DNA of 64,000 bases from a virus, in the IMG/VR virus record IMGVR_UViG_3300025030_000038, positions 310,001 through 374,000 of that record. One strand, 5' to 3'. Below are positions 32,039 through 42,877 of this stretch, piece by piece. The stretch's first letter is position 1, and every line of letters begins with the position of its first letter. Position numbers and translations under genes: made by a program. The notes beneath the pieces are model-generated. The model saw only the letters and a list, made by a program, of their open reading frames with translations. It searched no databases and had not been told where the DNA came from.

Positions 32039-33348
32039 GGCAGATACTTAGAGATATCACACACTCCATTGATTGTAAGGGTGTGACATCTGGCGTGGCC
32101 ACAGCCGTACCCTTCGCGAATGCAACGCAGGTGACGATCTGCGGGTGGGTAAAGCTCCGTATAGGCGATGGTTTCGTGTACGAAACGAGCGGGCTGTATT
32201 CTGCTGCTAACGCTTTCGTATTGAGCAGTGGGGTTTTCGCAGCACAAAATACCCTGTATGCCGCTCATGCAGATGCGACTCACGGAGGACTGATTTGCTC
32301 TGGCTACACAGCACCACTACCTATAGGCGTCTGGTTGCGTTTTGTACACGTCATCGATCAAAGTGTCTCGTCATCACAAGGGAAGTTGTACATCAACGGT
32401 GCCCCATCACCGCTCACTTACACGTCCAATCAGAACTGCACCGCAGGCATCGCGACTAATAACATGTACTTCGCGGCGCGTAATAGCGTCACACTCCCAC
32501 TCAGCGGCGGTTTGGTCGTTGATAGAATTACCACAGGTAAGGCGTATACCGCCGCTGAAGCCCTCTCCGAATACCAGACCGCCCGCTACCCCACTGGTGG
32601 TACTATTCTGGCAAGTTACGATTGGACCCCCAACAATTCAATGACCGTGGTCACAGACTCGGGCACAGGAGCGAAGAACATCACTCTTACTGCCCCAGTA
32701 TGGTCACTCGATACACCTGTCTCTGCCAGACACCAAAAGGTACAGATCCCATACAGTGTGCAGATCAATGCTATCGGTGACAAGATTACTGTTGGTAACG
32801 CTGCATCTCTCCAGACGGCGAACGGGACAGTAGCATTCTGGACAAAGATACCTAAGACTCTTACAGCTTCAGCCACCTTCTGGGGATTAGTAGCTAAGGA
32901 CAATGCATGGCTTATCTGTACGTTGAACAGCATCGCCACCCCCGTGCTTGGGTTCTACGATTACGCAACCACCACACATCGGACCAGCAACTACTATATC
33001 AACGATGACCGTTGGCATTGGGTAGCGTTTGTGTACCAGAGTGGCGTAGCAAACGGGTCCGCTGTGTACGTGGACGGGTGTATGGTTGTGTCTGGACTGA
33101 TGACAAAGAACAATGATGCCACCCAGATGGCAATTGGAGGTTACGCATCAGCGAGCGCCGCAATAGTAGGCGCTTACTATGCTGATGCCTCATTCCACAA
33201 CGTTGCCCTGACACCGGCTCAGATACGAGCGTGGTACCTCACCGGCCGTAAACCGACGACAGGTCTCGTGTCGACGTGGCCCATCACTGAAGGCACCGGG
33301 ACTGTGATTGCAGACACCACCGGGACTAATACGGGTACCCTAACATGA
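32035..33348 (+). CDS. LamG-type adhesin 1 (tail fibre/receptor binding)
   Basis: Protein of 437 aa. ATG at 32035 was chosen because GGAGG lies 8 bases upstream. Residues 5-215 form a LamG/concanavalin-like domain (ITHSI, TAVPFANATQVTICGWVKL, LYINGAPS, LSGGLVVDRITTGKAYTAAE, GTILASYDW). Residues 245-437 form a second one (IGDKITVGNAASLQTANGTV, HWVAFVYQSG, VYVDGCMV, LTPAQIRAWYLTGRKP). The first module recurs in the next three adhesins. Such domains bind glycans, so host-surface recognition is the likely role. Stop overlaps the next start. Confidence 0.75.
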   Translation: MRQILRDITHSIDCKGVTSGVATAVPFANATQVTICGWVKLRIGDGFVYETSGLYSAANAFVLSSGVFAAQNTLYAAHADATHGGLICSGYTAPLPIGVWLRFVHVIDQSVSSSQGKLYINGAPSPLTYTSNQNCTAGIATNNMYFAARNSVTLPLSGGLVVDRITTGKAYTAAEALSEYQTARYPTGGTILASYDWTPNNSMTVVTDSGTGAKNITLTAPVWSLDTPVSARHQKVQIPYSVQINAIGDKITVGNAASLQTANGTVAFWTKIPKTLTASATFWGLVAKDNAWLICTLNSIATPVLGFYDYATTTHRTSNYYINDDRWHWVAFVYQSGVANGSAVYVDGCMVVSGLMTKNNDATQMAIGGYASASAAIVGAYYADASFHNVALTPAQIRAWYLTGRKPTTGLVSTWPITEGTGTVIADTTGTNTGTLT

Positions 33349-35444
33349 CAAGCACTTGGACCAGAGAAGTACCAGACTCGTCGCGTGTCGTGATCCGGGA
33401 CATCACGCACTCGGTGCTGTTTAACTCGCCTGGAACGACACAGTACGGCATTGCTACGGCAGTGCCTTTCGCCAACGCCACCCAGATCACCATCGCCATT
33501 TGGTTGAGGCTCTCCGTTTCTGTCACGACAGAAACCATCTTGGAGATGACCACGAATGGAACCACAGGTGGTGCGAAGACTTTCTGGTTATTCAGAGATG
33601 GTAACATCCTGTCTTGGTACACGCAAGGAGGCGGTCTGGCGAATAGGGCCAATACATCTGCCCTACCATTCGATCAGTGGATGCGTGTGCTCCTCACGAT
33701 TGACCAGTCCGTAGCCAGCAATCAGGTCAACATCTATGTGGCCGGTGTTCTCAATGTCAATGCTCGTCCTAACAACCAGAACGTGGTCACTGGTATCGAT
33801 ACCAATGATATGTATTTTGGATGTCGGGGCGCGGGAGCTGCGTTCCCGCTTATAGGTAACCTGATCGTTGATAGGGTGACGATAGGTAAGGCGTATACCG
33901 TCGCTGAAGCACTCTCAGAGTACACCACGGCAAGATACCCGACTGGTGGGACCATTCTAGCGAACTACGACTGGACACCGAACAATTCGATGACGATCAT
34001 CACGGACTCCGGCACTGGGGCCAAGAACGTCACGTTGACGAACAGCCCCGTGTGGAGCCTGAATACTCCCATACAGGCTAAGAGGGCGATCGTCGAGATG
34101 CCGTACAGCATAGACGGGACCACAACCGCCAAGACCGAACTAGCTGACAATGCTACGATCAAGCCTGCAAGTTTCACTATTGAGCTAAAGGTCAAACGCA
34201 ATAAAGCTGGAGCAAACCCCAACTATGAGAGCATCTGTACGAAAACAACCAGCTCCGCGTGGAATGACGGTTGGGGGCTTTCGGCCATCAATGGTCAACC
34301 GAACCACATCCTGAGATTTTGGCAGAGCAGTTACACAACAGGAATTGACTTCATAGTCCCCACAGGGGAGTGGTTCAGTCTAATATTGACTTACGATAGT
34401 GGGACAACAACAAATAAGGTATATGTGAATGGTGCCCTGGTGGGGATGGCAGTACTGGCTCTCACTCAGTGCAACGGAACATTTTGTGTCGACGGTACAA
34501 CGAACAATGCCTACCCGTTCAATGGGAAGATCGCTCTCGTCCGCCAACACTCACGAGTTCTGTCTCTAACAGAGATCAGTTTCGCCTCCAAAAACGGGCG
34601 CGTAACAAATGGGTTGATCCTTGATTGGCAATATAGTGATGGGTCGGGTGGTGTTCTCACAGACTTTTCGGGCAACAGTTTTCATGGTAGCATAAATGTC
34701 CCCCGGTGGACAAACGATTCGCCTTGCCACGCACGCCTCAGGGACATTGACCTAGGTATTGCCAACCAGGAACTCATAATCCGCCCAGATCGCTATGTCG
34801 AGATGATTGGTGGGGCCGTGGAATCCGTGGGTGACACGAGAGGGTACCTTAATCGTAGGCTGGCCCGTCCATCAGCTGCACTTACAACCGTACGGCCGTT
34901 GCTGTCACGTGGGTCTAATGGTAGACCTGGACTGCTGTTCGACGGTGTAAACGATTTCCTCAATATTACTTGGGGGGTCACTCTTGCCACACCTATTACG
35001 TATATGATGGTCTACAAGTTCGTAACCCCGCCCATCTTTGGAACCAACGATGGATTGATTGACGATATCGCCTCTGCGAGACGGGTGGTATGGGTTGATC
35101 CAGCAACACCATTCACTAGGATCTATGACGACTCCGTCGGTATTAGTGCTACATACGCTGGTGCCGCTGGAAATGGTGTTTACGTATATGCCGTGTTTTG
35201 TCATGGTGGTAGCGGTGGTAACGCATCCTTCATTCGCGTAAACGGGGTCGAGATGGGTCGGGGTACAGGTAACTTAGGTCCTGGAACCACTGGTGTGACA
35301 ATGGGTGGGATGGGCAGCGGGACGGGGAATGTAACCCGACCCACCAACTCTCTCCTTCACGAACTACGGGTACTCTCGGCCATTCCTTCAGCAGCAGAGA
35401 TTGCAACGTGGGAAGCGTACGCCAAAGCGGAGTGGGCGCTATGA
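33345..35444 (+). CDS. LamG-type adhesin 2
   Basis: Protein of 699 aa, ATGA-coupled to adhesin 1. Three beta-sandwich modules are visible. Residues 15-240 are a paralogue of the first domain of adhesin 1 (ITHSVLFNS, TAVPFANATQITIAIWLRL, YPTGGTILANYDWTPNNSMT). Residues 250-455 are a classic LamG (FTIELKVKRNKAGANPN, KVYVNGALVGM). Residues 470-699 are a third domain (GRPGLLFDGVNDFLNI, FIRVNGVEMG, SAAEIATWEAYAKAEW). Likely tail-surface receptor-binding protein. Confidence 0.75.
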   Translation: MTSTWTREVPDSSRVVIRDITHSVLFNSPGTTQYGIATAVPFANATQITIAIWLRLSVSVTTETILEMTTNGTTGGAKTFWLFRDGNILSWYTQGGGLANRANTSALPFDQWMRVLLTIDQSVASNQVNIYVAGVLNVNARPNNQNVVTGIDTNDMYFGCRGAGAAFPLIGNLIVDRVTIGKAYTVAEALSEYTTARYPTGGTILANYDWTPNNSMTIITDSGTGAKNVTLTNSPVWSLNTPIQAKRAIVEMPYSIDGTTTAKTELADNATIKPASFTIELKVKRNKAGANPNYESICTKTTSSAWNDGWGLSAINGQPNHILRFWQSSYTTGIDFIVPTGEWFSLILTYDSGTTTNKVYVNGALVGMAVLALTQCNGTFCVDGTTNNAYPFNGKIALVRQHSRVLSLTEISFASKNGRVTNGLILDWQYSDGSGGVLTDFSGNSFHGSINVPRWTNDSPCHARLRDIDLGIANQELIIRPDRYVEMIGGAVESVGDTRGYLNRRLARPSAALTTVRPLLSRGSNGRPGLLFDGVNDFLNITWGVTLATPITYMMVYKFVTPPIFGTNDGLIDDIASARRVVWVDPATPFTRIYDDSVGISATYAGAAGNGVYVYAVFCHGGSGGNASFIRVNGVEMGRGTGNLGPGTTGVTMGGMGSGTGNVTRPTNSLLHELRVLSAIPSAAEIATWEAYAKAEWAL

Positions 35445-35469
35445 CCAGCATAGATGACTTGAGGCCAGT

Positions 35470-38400
35470 ATGTCGCGCGTAACTCAACGGGATATCACGC
35501 ACAGTCTATCCTTCAATAATCCCGGTACAACCATGTACGGGAAGGCTACTGCTGTACCATTTGCCAATGCTACACAGCTTACCATCCATTTGTGGTTGAA
35601 AATCGTGGTTGGGGCAGCATCACAGGTTATCTTTGAAACATCAACAAACTACGGTGTTGGTAACAGTCTAGTACTATACTGGGATCAACCTACACATCGA
35701 TTGGTATTTGGTGCCCATGATGCAGTCGGATACTCATTACGCCTATCTGCCGTAGGTGCTGTTGACACCGTTAGCTGGGTTCGGGTCACCATGGTTCTTG
35801 ACCAAACCTTGGCAAGTTTACAAACGGCACTATACTTGAATGGCTCAGCTAGTGGTACAATACAGAGCACGGATTCCCATTGTCTAGCGGGAATCGCAAC
35901 TGACGACCTGTATATTGGAATGCGTGGTGCGGCAACATTTCCATTTACTGGTAACGTTGTAGTCGATAGGATCACCATCGGTAAAGCCTACTCGGCCGCT
36001 GAAGTCCTTTCAGAGTATCAGACTGGTCGCTACCCCACTGGTGGTACTATTCTGGCGAACTATGCCTGGAACCCAAACACTAGCTTCACGAGCATTGTAG
36101 ATTCCGGTACTGGGGCAAAGAACATTGCTCTGACCAACAGCCCGGTGTGGACCACCGATACCCCATCACAGGCACGTCCACAGATCAGGAACATCCCCTA
36201 TAGTTTACGGACAGTGGCCGCTGGAGATGTTGGTAATGGTGGGGTCCGCGTGACTGACTCCCCTGCGCTTAGAGGCTCCACCTTCTCACTAGAATTCTAT
36301 GTCAACCTACCAGCCGCAGCAGGTACATACGAAACACTCTTCTTGAAGAGCTCGTCTGGAGCCGGTTGGAGCACGGACGGTTGGGCAATTACCCGTTCTC
36401 CTGGGCAGCTTGGATTTATCTTTTGGGTAAACAGCTGGCCCAATGGTCCAAGTATCAATATCCACCCCGGGTGGAATCACATTGTCTGTACCTACGCAGC
36501 TAAGGTACTCTCCATCTACAGGGACGGGGCCTTACTGGCACGAACCACTGTGGCCTCTGACATGGTGATTGCTACTGCTGACCTCCTGTTTGGTTGGAGT
36601 GGGTCGGTCTACTACCACTTTGGAGGTAGCCTAGCTGCGGTCAGGTACTATAACCGAAACCTGACCCCCGCTGAGATCCGTTCCGTATATCTTACAGGCA
36701 GACCAGTAACGGCCAATCTGGTAGCCTCGTGGGACGGGGTTGAAGGATCTGGTACCGCGTTATCTGACTCAGCGGGTGGTTACACCGGAGTGGTAGCCCC
36801 GACGCTAGCCATCTGGAACAACGATACCCCTTCACACCCAAGGGTCCAGGACAACGAAGTCCCAAGCACCATCTCTGGTGTTCAGTTGTGGTGCAGGGCT
36901 GACCGAGGGTTGACCATCGTCAATGGTACAGTGGCCTCTTGGGCAGACCTCTCTGGGCACACTGGTAGGGCACTCACACAAGCTACGGTAGCCAACCAAC
37001 CCAGGGTGGTCGTTGGGGCTGCCGGTCAACCAGCCGTGCTGTTCGACGGTGTGAACGATTACTTGCAGGCTGCGTTTACGCTGGTCCAGCCAAGCACTGT
37101 GTTCATTGTGTACAGACATGTGACCATTGGGACCGCTGGAAAGGATGGGGTATTTGATGGGACTACGGACACCACCATGTTTATGTCGTCATACAATGTC
37201 CCACCCAAGGAATCCAAGCTGTACGCAGGAAGCCCATTTACCTCGGCAGCACCAATTATTGCCGAGGGGTCCTATGCTCATGCAGTTCTCACTTTTAATG
37301 GGGTATCTTCAAAGATCCGTGTCAACGGGGTTGATGTTGTGTCCAGTGGTACGGGGGCGTCTGCGGGACAAGGCTTTACATTAGGCGGGAACGCATTAGG
37401 TACTCGCACCACCAACATCGAAGTCTGTGAAGTCATAGTAACGAGCACAGTGCCATCTGCTGCGGAGATTGCAGCCCTTGAAGCCTACTTCAACAACCGC
37501 TACAACACCGTACTTAGCGTAGACTTCACCTCACAAACCCCAGGCGCTCTGACGACCTTACCGGGCTCCTTGGTGCTCACCCGTGCCGCCGGTACAGCAG
37601 CCTCCGAAACCGTACAGACGGGTACCTCCACGGTCGTTACAGCGGGTATGGGCGCCAACATTGCCCGTGTTGGTAGGAGATTGGACACTGATAAAGCAGG
37701 TCTGGTTTTGGAGGAGACAAGGATCAATAATATGATCTGGTCTCGTCTTCCTAACAATGCTGGTCTTACGGCAGGTTCACTAGACTCCTACCCCACAACC
37801 AACAATGCTCAACCAGATGGTGGTACAGCTGGTGTTGAGGTTGTGGTTACATCCGTAGGGTTTTCCAGGTATCGATCTCTAGGGGCAATCTCTGGGACCT
37901 ACACGGCTTCAGAGTGGGTGCTAAAGGGCCCAGGGGCAGGTACTTACCAGCTTACAAATCAGGAGACTGCCCTTCCAAACACACCACCGTCGACAAGTAC
38001 AGCGGGGACAGCCGCAACGGCCTACGCTAGGGTTATGACTACCACTGTTCTAGCAGGTGGTGGCGCCTACTTGGTTCCACAAGATGCAAGAAATGAGGTT
38101 ACCATCGGCGGTGTAGCGGCAGCTAATAAGGATGCCGTCATAGATATGATGCAGTGGGAGTCTGGTAAGTGGGCATCAGAGTTCATCTATTCGGTTGGGG
38201 CTGATTCGACTCGTCAACCAGAGCGACTCTACCACCCGTCGGCTGCCAGTTTGATCCTTGGTGGTCGTCTGGCTATCTCGTTCACGCTCCGACCCAAGTC
38301 CACGGCGGCCAACTTCACGGCTGCTAGTAGGCTGTGGACAAGTGGTGCAGACTACGCTGAGATCAGTACGGCTGGTGTCCTGACAATCTCCATTGGTGGC

Positions 38401-38646
38401 GTGACCAATACCACATCAGCGATTGTCTGGGCTCAATATGACACCCTAGACATCTACGTAGCCGCTGGTGGCAGCCAAGCCACACAGGTATGGTACAGGG
38501 TGAACAATGGTGCCACACAAGCCCCTGGCATCGCAGGGGCAGTATTGGGTAACGTCTCGACAGCCAGTACCACAATTGACCTGCTATGCAATGGTACGGC
38601 TAACCAGTTCTCAGCTTGGATAACTAACATCACGGTATGGCGCTAA
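35470..38646 (+). CDS. LamG-type adhesin 3 with adhesin repeat module
   Basis: Protein of 1058 aa. Residues 5-230 and 235-455 are LamG modules related to adhesins 1 and 2, and 460-675 a third (QPAVLFDGVNDYLQAAF, SKIRVNGVDVV). Residues 680-740 contain the module GTAASETVQTGTSTVVT plus RVGRRLDTDKAGLVLEETRI. From about 915 to the end is the C-terminal repeat type A (ERLYHPSAASLILGGRL, SFTLRPKSTAANFTA, LLCNGTANQFSAWITNITVW). The last two module types recur in the next two genes. TTGAGG lies upstream of the ATG. Confidence 0.75.
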   Translation: MSRVTQRDITHSLSFNNPGTTMYGKATAVPFANATQLTIHLWLKIVVGAASQVIFETSTNYGVGNSLVLYWDQPTHRLVFGAHDAVGYSLRLSAVGAVDTVSWVRVTMVLDQTLASLQTALYLNGSASGTIQSTDSHCLAGIATDDLYIGMRGAATFPFTGNVVVDRITIGKAYSAAEVLSEYQTGRYPTGGTILANYAWNPNTSFTSIVDSGTGAKNIALTNSPVWTTDTPSQARPQIRNIPYSLRTVAAGDVGNGGVRVTDSPALRGSTFSLEFYVNLPAAAGTYETLFLKSSSGAGWSTDGWAITRSPGQLGFIFWVNSWPNGPSINIHPGWNHIVCTYAAKVLSIYRDGALLARTTVASDMVIATADLLFGWSGSVYYHFGGSLAAVRYYNRNLTPAEIRSVYLTGRPVTANLVASWDGVEGSGTALSDSAGGYTGVVAPTLAIWNNDTPSHPRVQDNEVPSTISGVQLWCRADRGLTIVNGTVASWADLSGHTGRALTQATVANQPRVVVGAAGQPAVLFDGVNDYLQAAFTLVQPSTVFIVYRHVTIGTAGKDGVFDGTTDTTMFMSSYNVPPKESKLYAGSPFTSAAPIIAEGSYAHAVLTFNGVSSKIRVNGVDVVSSGTGASAGQGFTLGGNALGTRTTNIEVCEVIVTSTVPSAAEIAALEAYFNNRYNTVLSVDFTSQTPGALTTLPGSLVLTRAAGTAASETVQTGTSTVVTAGMGANIARVGRRLDTDKAGLVLEETRINNMIWSRLPNNAGLTAGSLDSYPTTNNAQPDGGTAGVEVVVTSVGFSRYRSLGAISGTYTASEWVLKGPGAGTYQLTNQETALPNTPPSTSTAGTAATAYARVMTTTVLAGGGAYLVPQDARNEVTIGGVAAANKDAVIDMMQWESGKWASEFIYSVGADSTRQPERLYHPSAASLILGGRLAISFTLRPKSTAANFTAASRLWTSGADYAEISTAGVLTISIGGVTNTTSAIVWAQYDTLDIYVAAGGSQATQVWYRVNNGATQAPGIAGAVLGNVSTASTTIDLLCNGTANQFSAWITNITVWR

Positions 38647-38647
38647 T

Positions 38648-41600
38648 ATGAGTACGAAACCATTTTGGGCACAGGATAGTGACAAGCTACTTGACGCAGA
38701 CTTCACTGTCCTGCCTCTGGGCGGGCTCACGTCAACCAAACTACCGGATGTACTAGTTCTAGCTAGGGCAGCAGGTACAGCAGCCTCAGAGACCGTACAG
38801 ACGGGCACGTCCCAAGTCGTTACCACCAATATCACCGCCAACGTGCCCCGCGTCGGTAGGAGATTAGACACCGACCTACCTGGATTGGTTCTGGAGGAAA
38901 CTCGGGTTAACAAGATCCTCAACAATAGAGATGGTGTGACCGGGTGGTCTGCACAAGGTGGGACCACTACGCAAGCATATGCCGCCGGTGTTGATGGTTC
39001 ACCCACCACAGCGTTCCGCATGAGTGCGGCCTCTGGTCAGGTCTGCAACCTTGGACCCTCGTCCCAAACAGTGGGTGCTCCTGTAGCCCTGTCGGGCTGG
39101 ATGCGGGCCACAACTCCAGGAACCAACGATACTGTTGGTATCTTGATGCAATTTGGAACCCTCAATTCCCACGTAACCGGTACGACTGGAACCACTGCAT
39201 TCACTAGGTACTCTAATGTTCAATCCCCGGTGGGTAACTCCACTGTGTACCTTGGTCCTGTAGAGGGTAGGAGTAATGCTCCTATCGCAGCAGCGGCCCG
39301 AGATTTTGTGGTGGACTTGGTACAAAGTGAGGCGGGTGGTTGGGTCAGCGAGGCAATCCTAGTAGCAGGTGCCAACTCTACCCGCTCACCAGAGCGTCTC
39401 TATCATCCCACAGCTAGTACCCTAGTTCGGTCTGGGCGCCTAGCCTTCTCAGTCAGTCTCCGTCCAAAGAGCACTGCTGCAAACTTCACAGCAACTTCAA
39501 GGGTGTGGACCAGCGGGTCAGACTACTGTGAAATTGCCAGTACTGGCGTGATGACGATTAGTATCGGTGGGGTCACCAACACTACCGTTGCTCTCTCCTG
39601 GGCACAGTATGACTCTCTTGACCTGTACGTTGGTGCCGGTGGCGGGATTGCCACGAGGGTGGGTTATCGGGTCAACGGTGGTGCCACCACGTACCCAACA
39701 GTCACTGGGGCAGTACTAGGCAACGTGAGCATCGCTGGAACCCTGGACCTGCTATGCAACGGTACAGCGTCACAGTTCAGTGCGTGGATCACGTCCATCC
39801 AGGCGTGGAAGGTTGGAACCAGTCCCTCATGGGTTGTGGATTCCACGCCTACCCTTCTGGCGGCTGACTTCACGACCCTGGCAGCGGGGGCAGCAGCAAC
39901 CCTACCTGGAGGGCTGGCATTTGCTCGTGCTCTCGGTACCGCGGCATCTGAAACGGTACAAACAGGTACTAGCACGGTCGTCACCACAGGCTTGATCGCC
40001 AACGTAGCCAGAGTCGGCAGACGCTTGACCACAGACACATTGGGTCTAGTTCTGGAGGAGAGCCGGGTCAACTGGTTCCCTTACGCACGTGCCCCTAATG
40101 CTGTAGGTTTGGCCGCTGGGTCAGGGGATAGTTACCCCACAACTAATAATGCACAACCCGATGGAGGTGTGTTGGGTATTGAGATGGTAGTGCCAAGTGG
40201 AGGTTGGGGTAAAAATTGGAACACCGCCTCTACCACGCATGTCATGTCCCAATGGGTTATTAAGGGTCCTGGCACTGGAGCTTATGGAATGGCTCAGCAG
40301 CAGGCAAGTGCTGCTGATGGCTCAGCCGTTGGTGGTATTGCTGCTACAAGCTATACCAGAATCATTACAACTTCAGCCACATCACAGTATGCACAGCCCT
40401 GTGATGGTAGGGCCTTAAATGGGGTAGCGGCTGGAGCCAGAGATGTTGTGGTTGACCTAATCCACTGGGAGAGTGGTAGGTGGTCGTCTGAAGCCATAGT
40501 TTCTGCAGGAGCCTCGGCGACTCGTAATGGGGAGCGTCTCTACCATCCTACTGCCTCCTCACTGGTCCAGGCGGGCAGGTTGTCGTTGTCGGTCAGCCTG
40601 AGGCCAAAGTGTACCCCAGCGAACTTCACAGCAACCAGTAGAGTGTGGACCTCTGGTAGCGATTATTGTGAAATCGCTTCAACCGGGGTCATGACCATTA
40701 GCGTTGGTGGGGTCACTAACGTCACGTCGGCTATCACCTGGGCAGCCTATGACACCCTGGACATCTATGTGGCCACTGGTGGTGGTTCGGTCACGCAGGT
40801 CACCTACCGAGTCAACGGTGGTATCCCAACCTATGTGACCGTGACAGGGCTGCCATTGGGCAATGTCTCCACTGCAAGCACCTTGGACCTACTTTGCAAT
40901 GGAACTGCCAGCCAGTTCAGTGCTTGGATCACCAACATCACCGCATGGAAGAGCGGGCAGGTACCGACGTGGGCGATCACAGAACCTACCATCCTCAATG
41001 CAGACTTCACAGCTCTGACACCGGGTGCGGTTGCTACCCTGCCAAGTGGGTTTGTGTTGACCCGTACGGCTGGAACGGCTGCTAGTGAGACAGTCCAGAC
41101 TGGTTTGTCTACGGTAGTCACCACCGGCATCACGGCCAACGTCGCCCGTGCTGGACGCCACCTGAGCCCCTATACGGCTAGGAACTACCCACAAGCATTA
41201 CAGTTTGATGGAACTGTCAAGTATGGTACTGCTACCGCGGTCCCGTTTGCGGCTGCTACTCAGACCACGCTCTGTGGTTGGGTCAAAAATCCCAATAACG
41301 TGGGTGGGGAGATCATTCTAGAAACGTCATCTGACTCTGGTGTGGCCAACGCCTTTTTCTTACTAAACAACGGGAGTGGTACTCTCCAGATGAGGGTACA
41401 CGACCAGACGAACGCCAGAACCTCAACTGTCAACACAGGTGCATTAGCTACGAATAGGTGGTATAGGTTCACGTTGGTAATTGATGAGACCTTAGGGAGT
41501 GCACAAGCTCTCATATACCTAGATGGTATTGCCAACACAGCTTCTCGACCAAGTGACCAACAATGCTTGGCAGGAATCGACACTAATTCTCTCGTTGTGG

Positions 41601-42844
41601 GTCTCCGAGTTGGTGGCACCAATCGGTTTTCTGGTAGTCTTGTCCTAGATCGTATCACAACCGGTAAGGCTTACACTGCCGCTGAAGCCCTGGCTGAGTA
41701 CCAGACTGGTGTCTACCCTTCAGGTGGGACATTACTTGCCAACTACAACTGGACCAACATCACCGGGCAAACAACCATAATAGACAACGGGACAGGAGCC
41801 AAGAACATCGTCCTGACCAACTCGCCAGTTTGGACCAATACCGATACCCCAAGCATCTTCCCTGTGGGTCTGGTGCTTGAGGAAACGAGAACGAATAGTG
41901 TACCGGCGTCACATTCTATACCTTCGGGAACTACACTTGGTTGGACAGCGGGTACGGGTACTACTACCGTAGGACAAGCTGCACCCGATGGGTCCACGGC
42001 TGCGGTGTCTATAGTGTGTACCAGTGCCCAGTACGGGTCATACAACTCAGGAGCAGCTTCCGTAACGAGTGGTCTGACTTACACAGTATCCCAGTGGACG
42101 AAGGCTGTCAGCGTAGGGGCAAACGACACTTACGGTTCATGGACACAATCCCCATTAACCAATTTCATTACAGGTACTGCCACGGCTAATTGGTTGCGCT
42201 ACGCCTTCTCACCTCTGGCTGCTACCGGTACGGCTAACGTGCAGTATGTACCAAACGATGGAAGAGCTGCCACTCCAGGACTCTCGGCAGCTAATCGAAG
42301 CATGTACATAGACATGCCACAGGTGGAACTCGGAAAATGGCCCTCAGAAGCTATCATCACGGCCGCCTCTGCCACAGCAACTCGTTCCCCGGAGCGTCTG
42401 TACTACCCGGTAGCCGCAAACCTGATTACCAACGGTAGGCTGGCCATCAGCATATCCCTACGCCCCAAGTCTACAGCCGCTAACTTCACGGCTACTTCAC
42501 GGGTCTGGACCTCAGGTTCAGACTACTGTGAGATCGCTAGTAACGGAGTCATGACTATTAGTGTAGGTGGCGTAACCAATACTACGGCCGCGATCGTGTG
42601 GGCCCAGTATGATAGTTTGGACCTGTATATCGCCACGGGTGGCAACGTTGCCACCACAGTCGCCTACAGGGTCAATGGTGGGGCCAAGACCAGTCCAGCT
42701 GTAGCCGGGGCTACCCTCGGGAACATCTCGGTAGCCAGTACCTTGGATGTCCTCTGTAATGGTACCGCCAGCCAGTTCTCAGCTTGGGTTACTAACGTGT
42801 CAGTGTGGAAGTGGACCAACGGAGCCCGACCATCATGGGTATGA
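38648..42844 (+). CDS. Giant modular adhesin 4
   Basis: Protein of 1398 aa, the longest in the window, starting two bases after adhesin 3. It contains three copies of the GTAASETVQTGxSxVVT module (about res 35-85, 415-465, 780-830) and three copies of the repeat A ending in LLCNGTASQFSAWIT or LCNGTASQFSAWVT. One LamG module (res 840-1060: ALQFDGTVKYGTATAVPFAA, LVLDRITTGKAYTAAE) lies between copies. Beta-sandwich domains lie between the two module types. The architecture suggests growth by unequal recombination. Likely a long surface fibre or adhesin. Confidence 0.75.
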   Translation: MSTKPFWAQDSDKLLDADFTVLPLGGLTSTKLPDVLVLARAAGTAASETVQTGTSQVVTTNITANVPRVGRRLDTDLPGLVLEETRVNKILNNRDGVTGWSAQGGTTTQAYAAGVDGSPTTAFRMSAASGQVCNLGPSSQTVGAPVALSGWMRATTPGTNDTVGILMQFGTLNSHVTGTTGTTAFTRYSNVQSPVGNSTVYLGPVEGRSNAPIAAAARDFVVDLVQSEAGGWVSEAILVAGANSTRSPERLYHPTASTLVRSGRLAFSVSLRPKSTAANFTATSRVWTSGSDYCEIASTGVMTISIGGVTNTTVALSWAQYDSLDLYVGAGGGIATRVGYRVNGGATTYPTVTGAVLGNVSIAGTLDLLCNGTASQFSAWITSIQAWKVGTSPSWVVDSTPTLLAADFTTLAAGAAATLPGGLAFARALGTAASETVQTGTSTVVTTGLIANVARVGRRLTTDTLGLVLEESRVNWFPYARAPNAVGLAAGSGDSYPTTNNAQPDGGVLGIEMVVPSGGWGKNWNTASTTHVMSQWVIKGPGTGAYGMAQQQASAADGSAVGGIAATSYTRIITTSATSQYAQPCDGRALNGVAAGARDVVVDLIHWESGRWSSEAIVSAGASATRNGERLYHPTASSLVQAGRLSLSVSLRPKCTPANFTATSRVWTSGSDYCEIASTGVMTISVGGVTNVTSAITWAAYDTLDIYVATGGGSVTQVTYRVNGGIPTYVTVTGLPLGNVSTASTLDLLCNGTASQFSAWITNITAWKSGQVPTWAITEPTILNADFTALTPGAVATLPSGFVLTRTAGTAASETVQTGLSTVVTTGITANVARAGRHLSPYTARNYPQALQFDGTVKYGTATAVPFAAATQTTLCGWVKNPNNVGGEIILETSSDSGVANAFFLLNNGSGTLQMRVHDQTNARTSTVNTGALATNRWYRFTLVIDETLGSAQALIYLDGIANTASRPSDQQCLAGIDTNSLVVGLRVGGTNRFSGSLVLDRITTGKAYTAAEALAEYQTGVYPSGGTLLANYNWTNITGQTTIIDNGTGAKNIVLTNSPVWTNTDTPSIFPVGLVLEETRTNSVPASHSIPSGTTLGWTAGTGTTTVGQAAPDGSTAAVSIVCTSAQYGSYNSGAASVTSGLTYTVSQWTKAVSVGANDTYGSWTQSPLTNFITGTATANWLRYAFSPLAATGTANVQYVPNDGRAATPGLSAANRSMYIDMPQVELGKWPSEAIITAASATATRSPERLYYPVAANLITNGRLAISISLRPKSTAANFTATSRVWTSGSDYCEIASNGVMTISVGGVTNTTAAIVWAQYDSLDLYIATGGNVATTVAYRVNGGAKTSPAVAGATLGNISVASTLDVLCNGTASQFSAWVTNVSVWKWTNGARPSWV

Positions 42845-42877
42845 GCATAAACAACCTTGAAGGGTATGGTCTAGGTC

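Noticed and set aside
35441-35482. 13-codon ORF between adhesins 2 and 3
   Set aside because: Only an ATGA overlap supports it; the peptide is too short to judge and the next gene has its own ribosome site.
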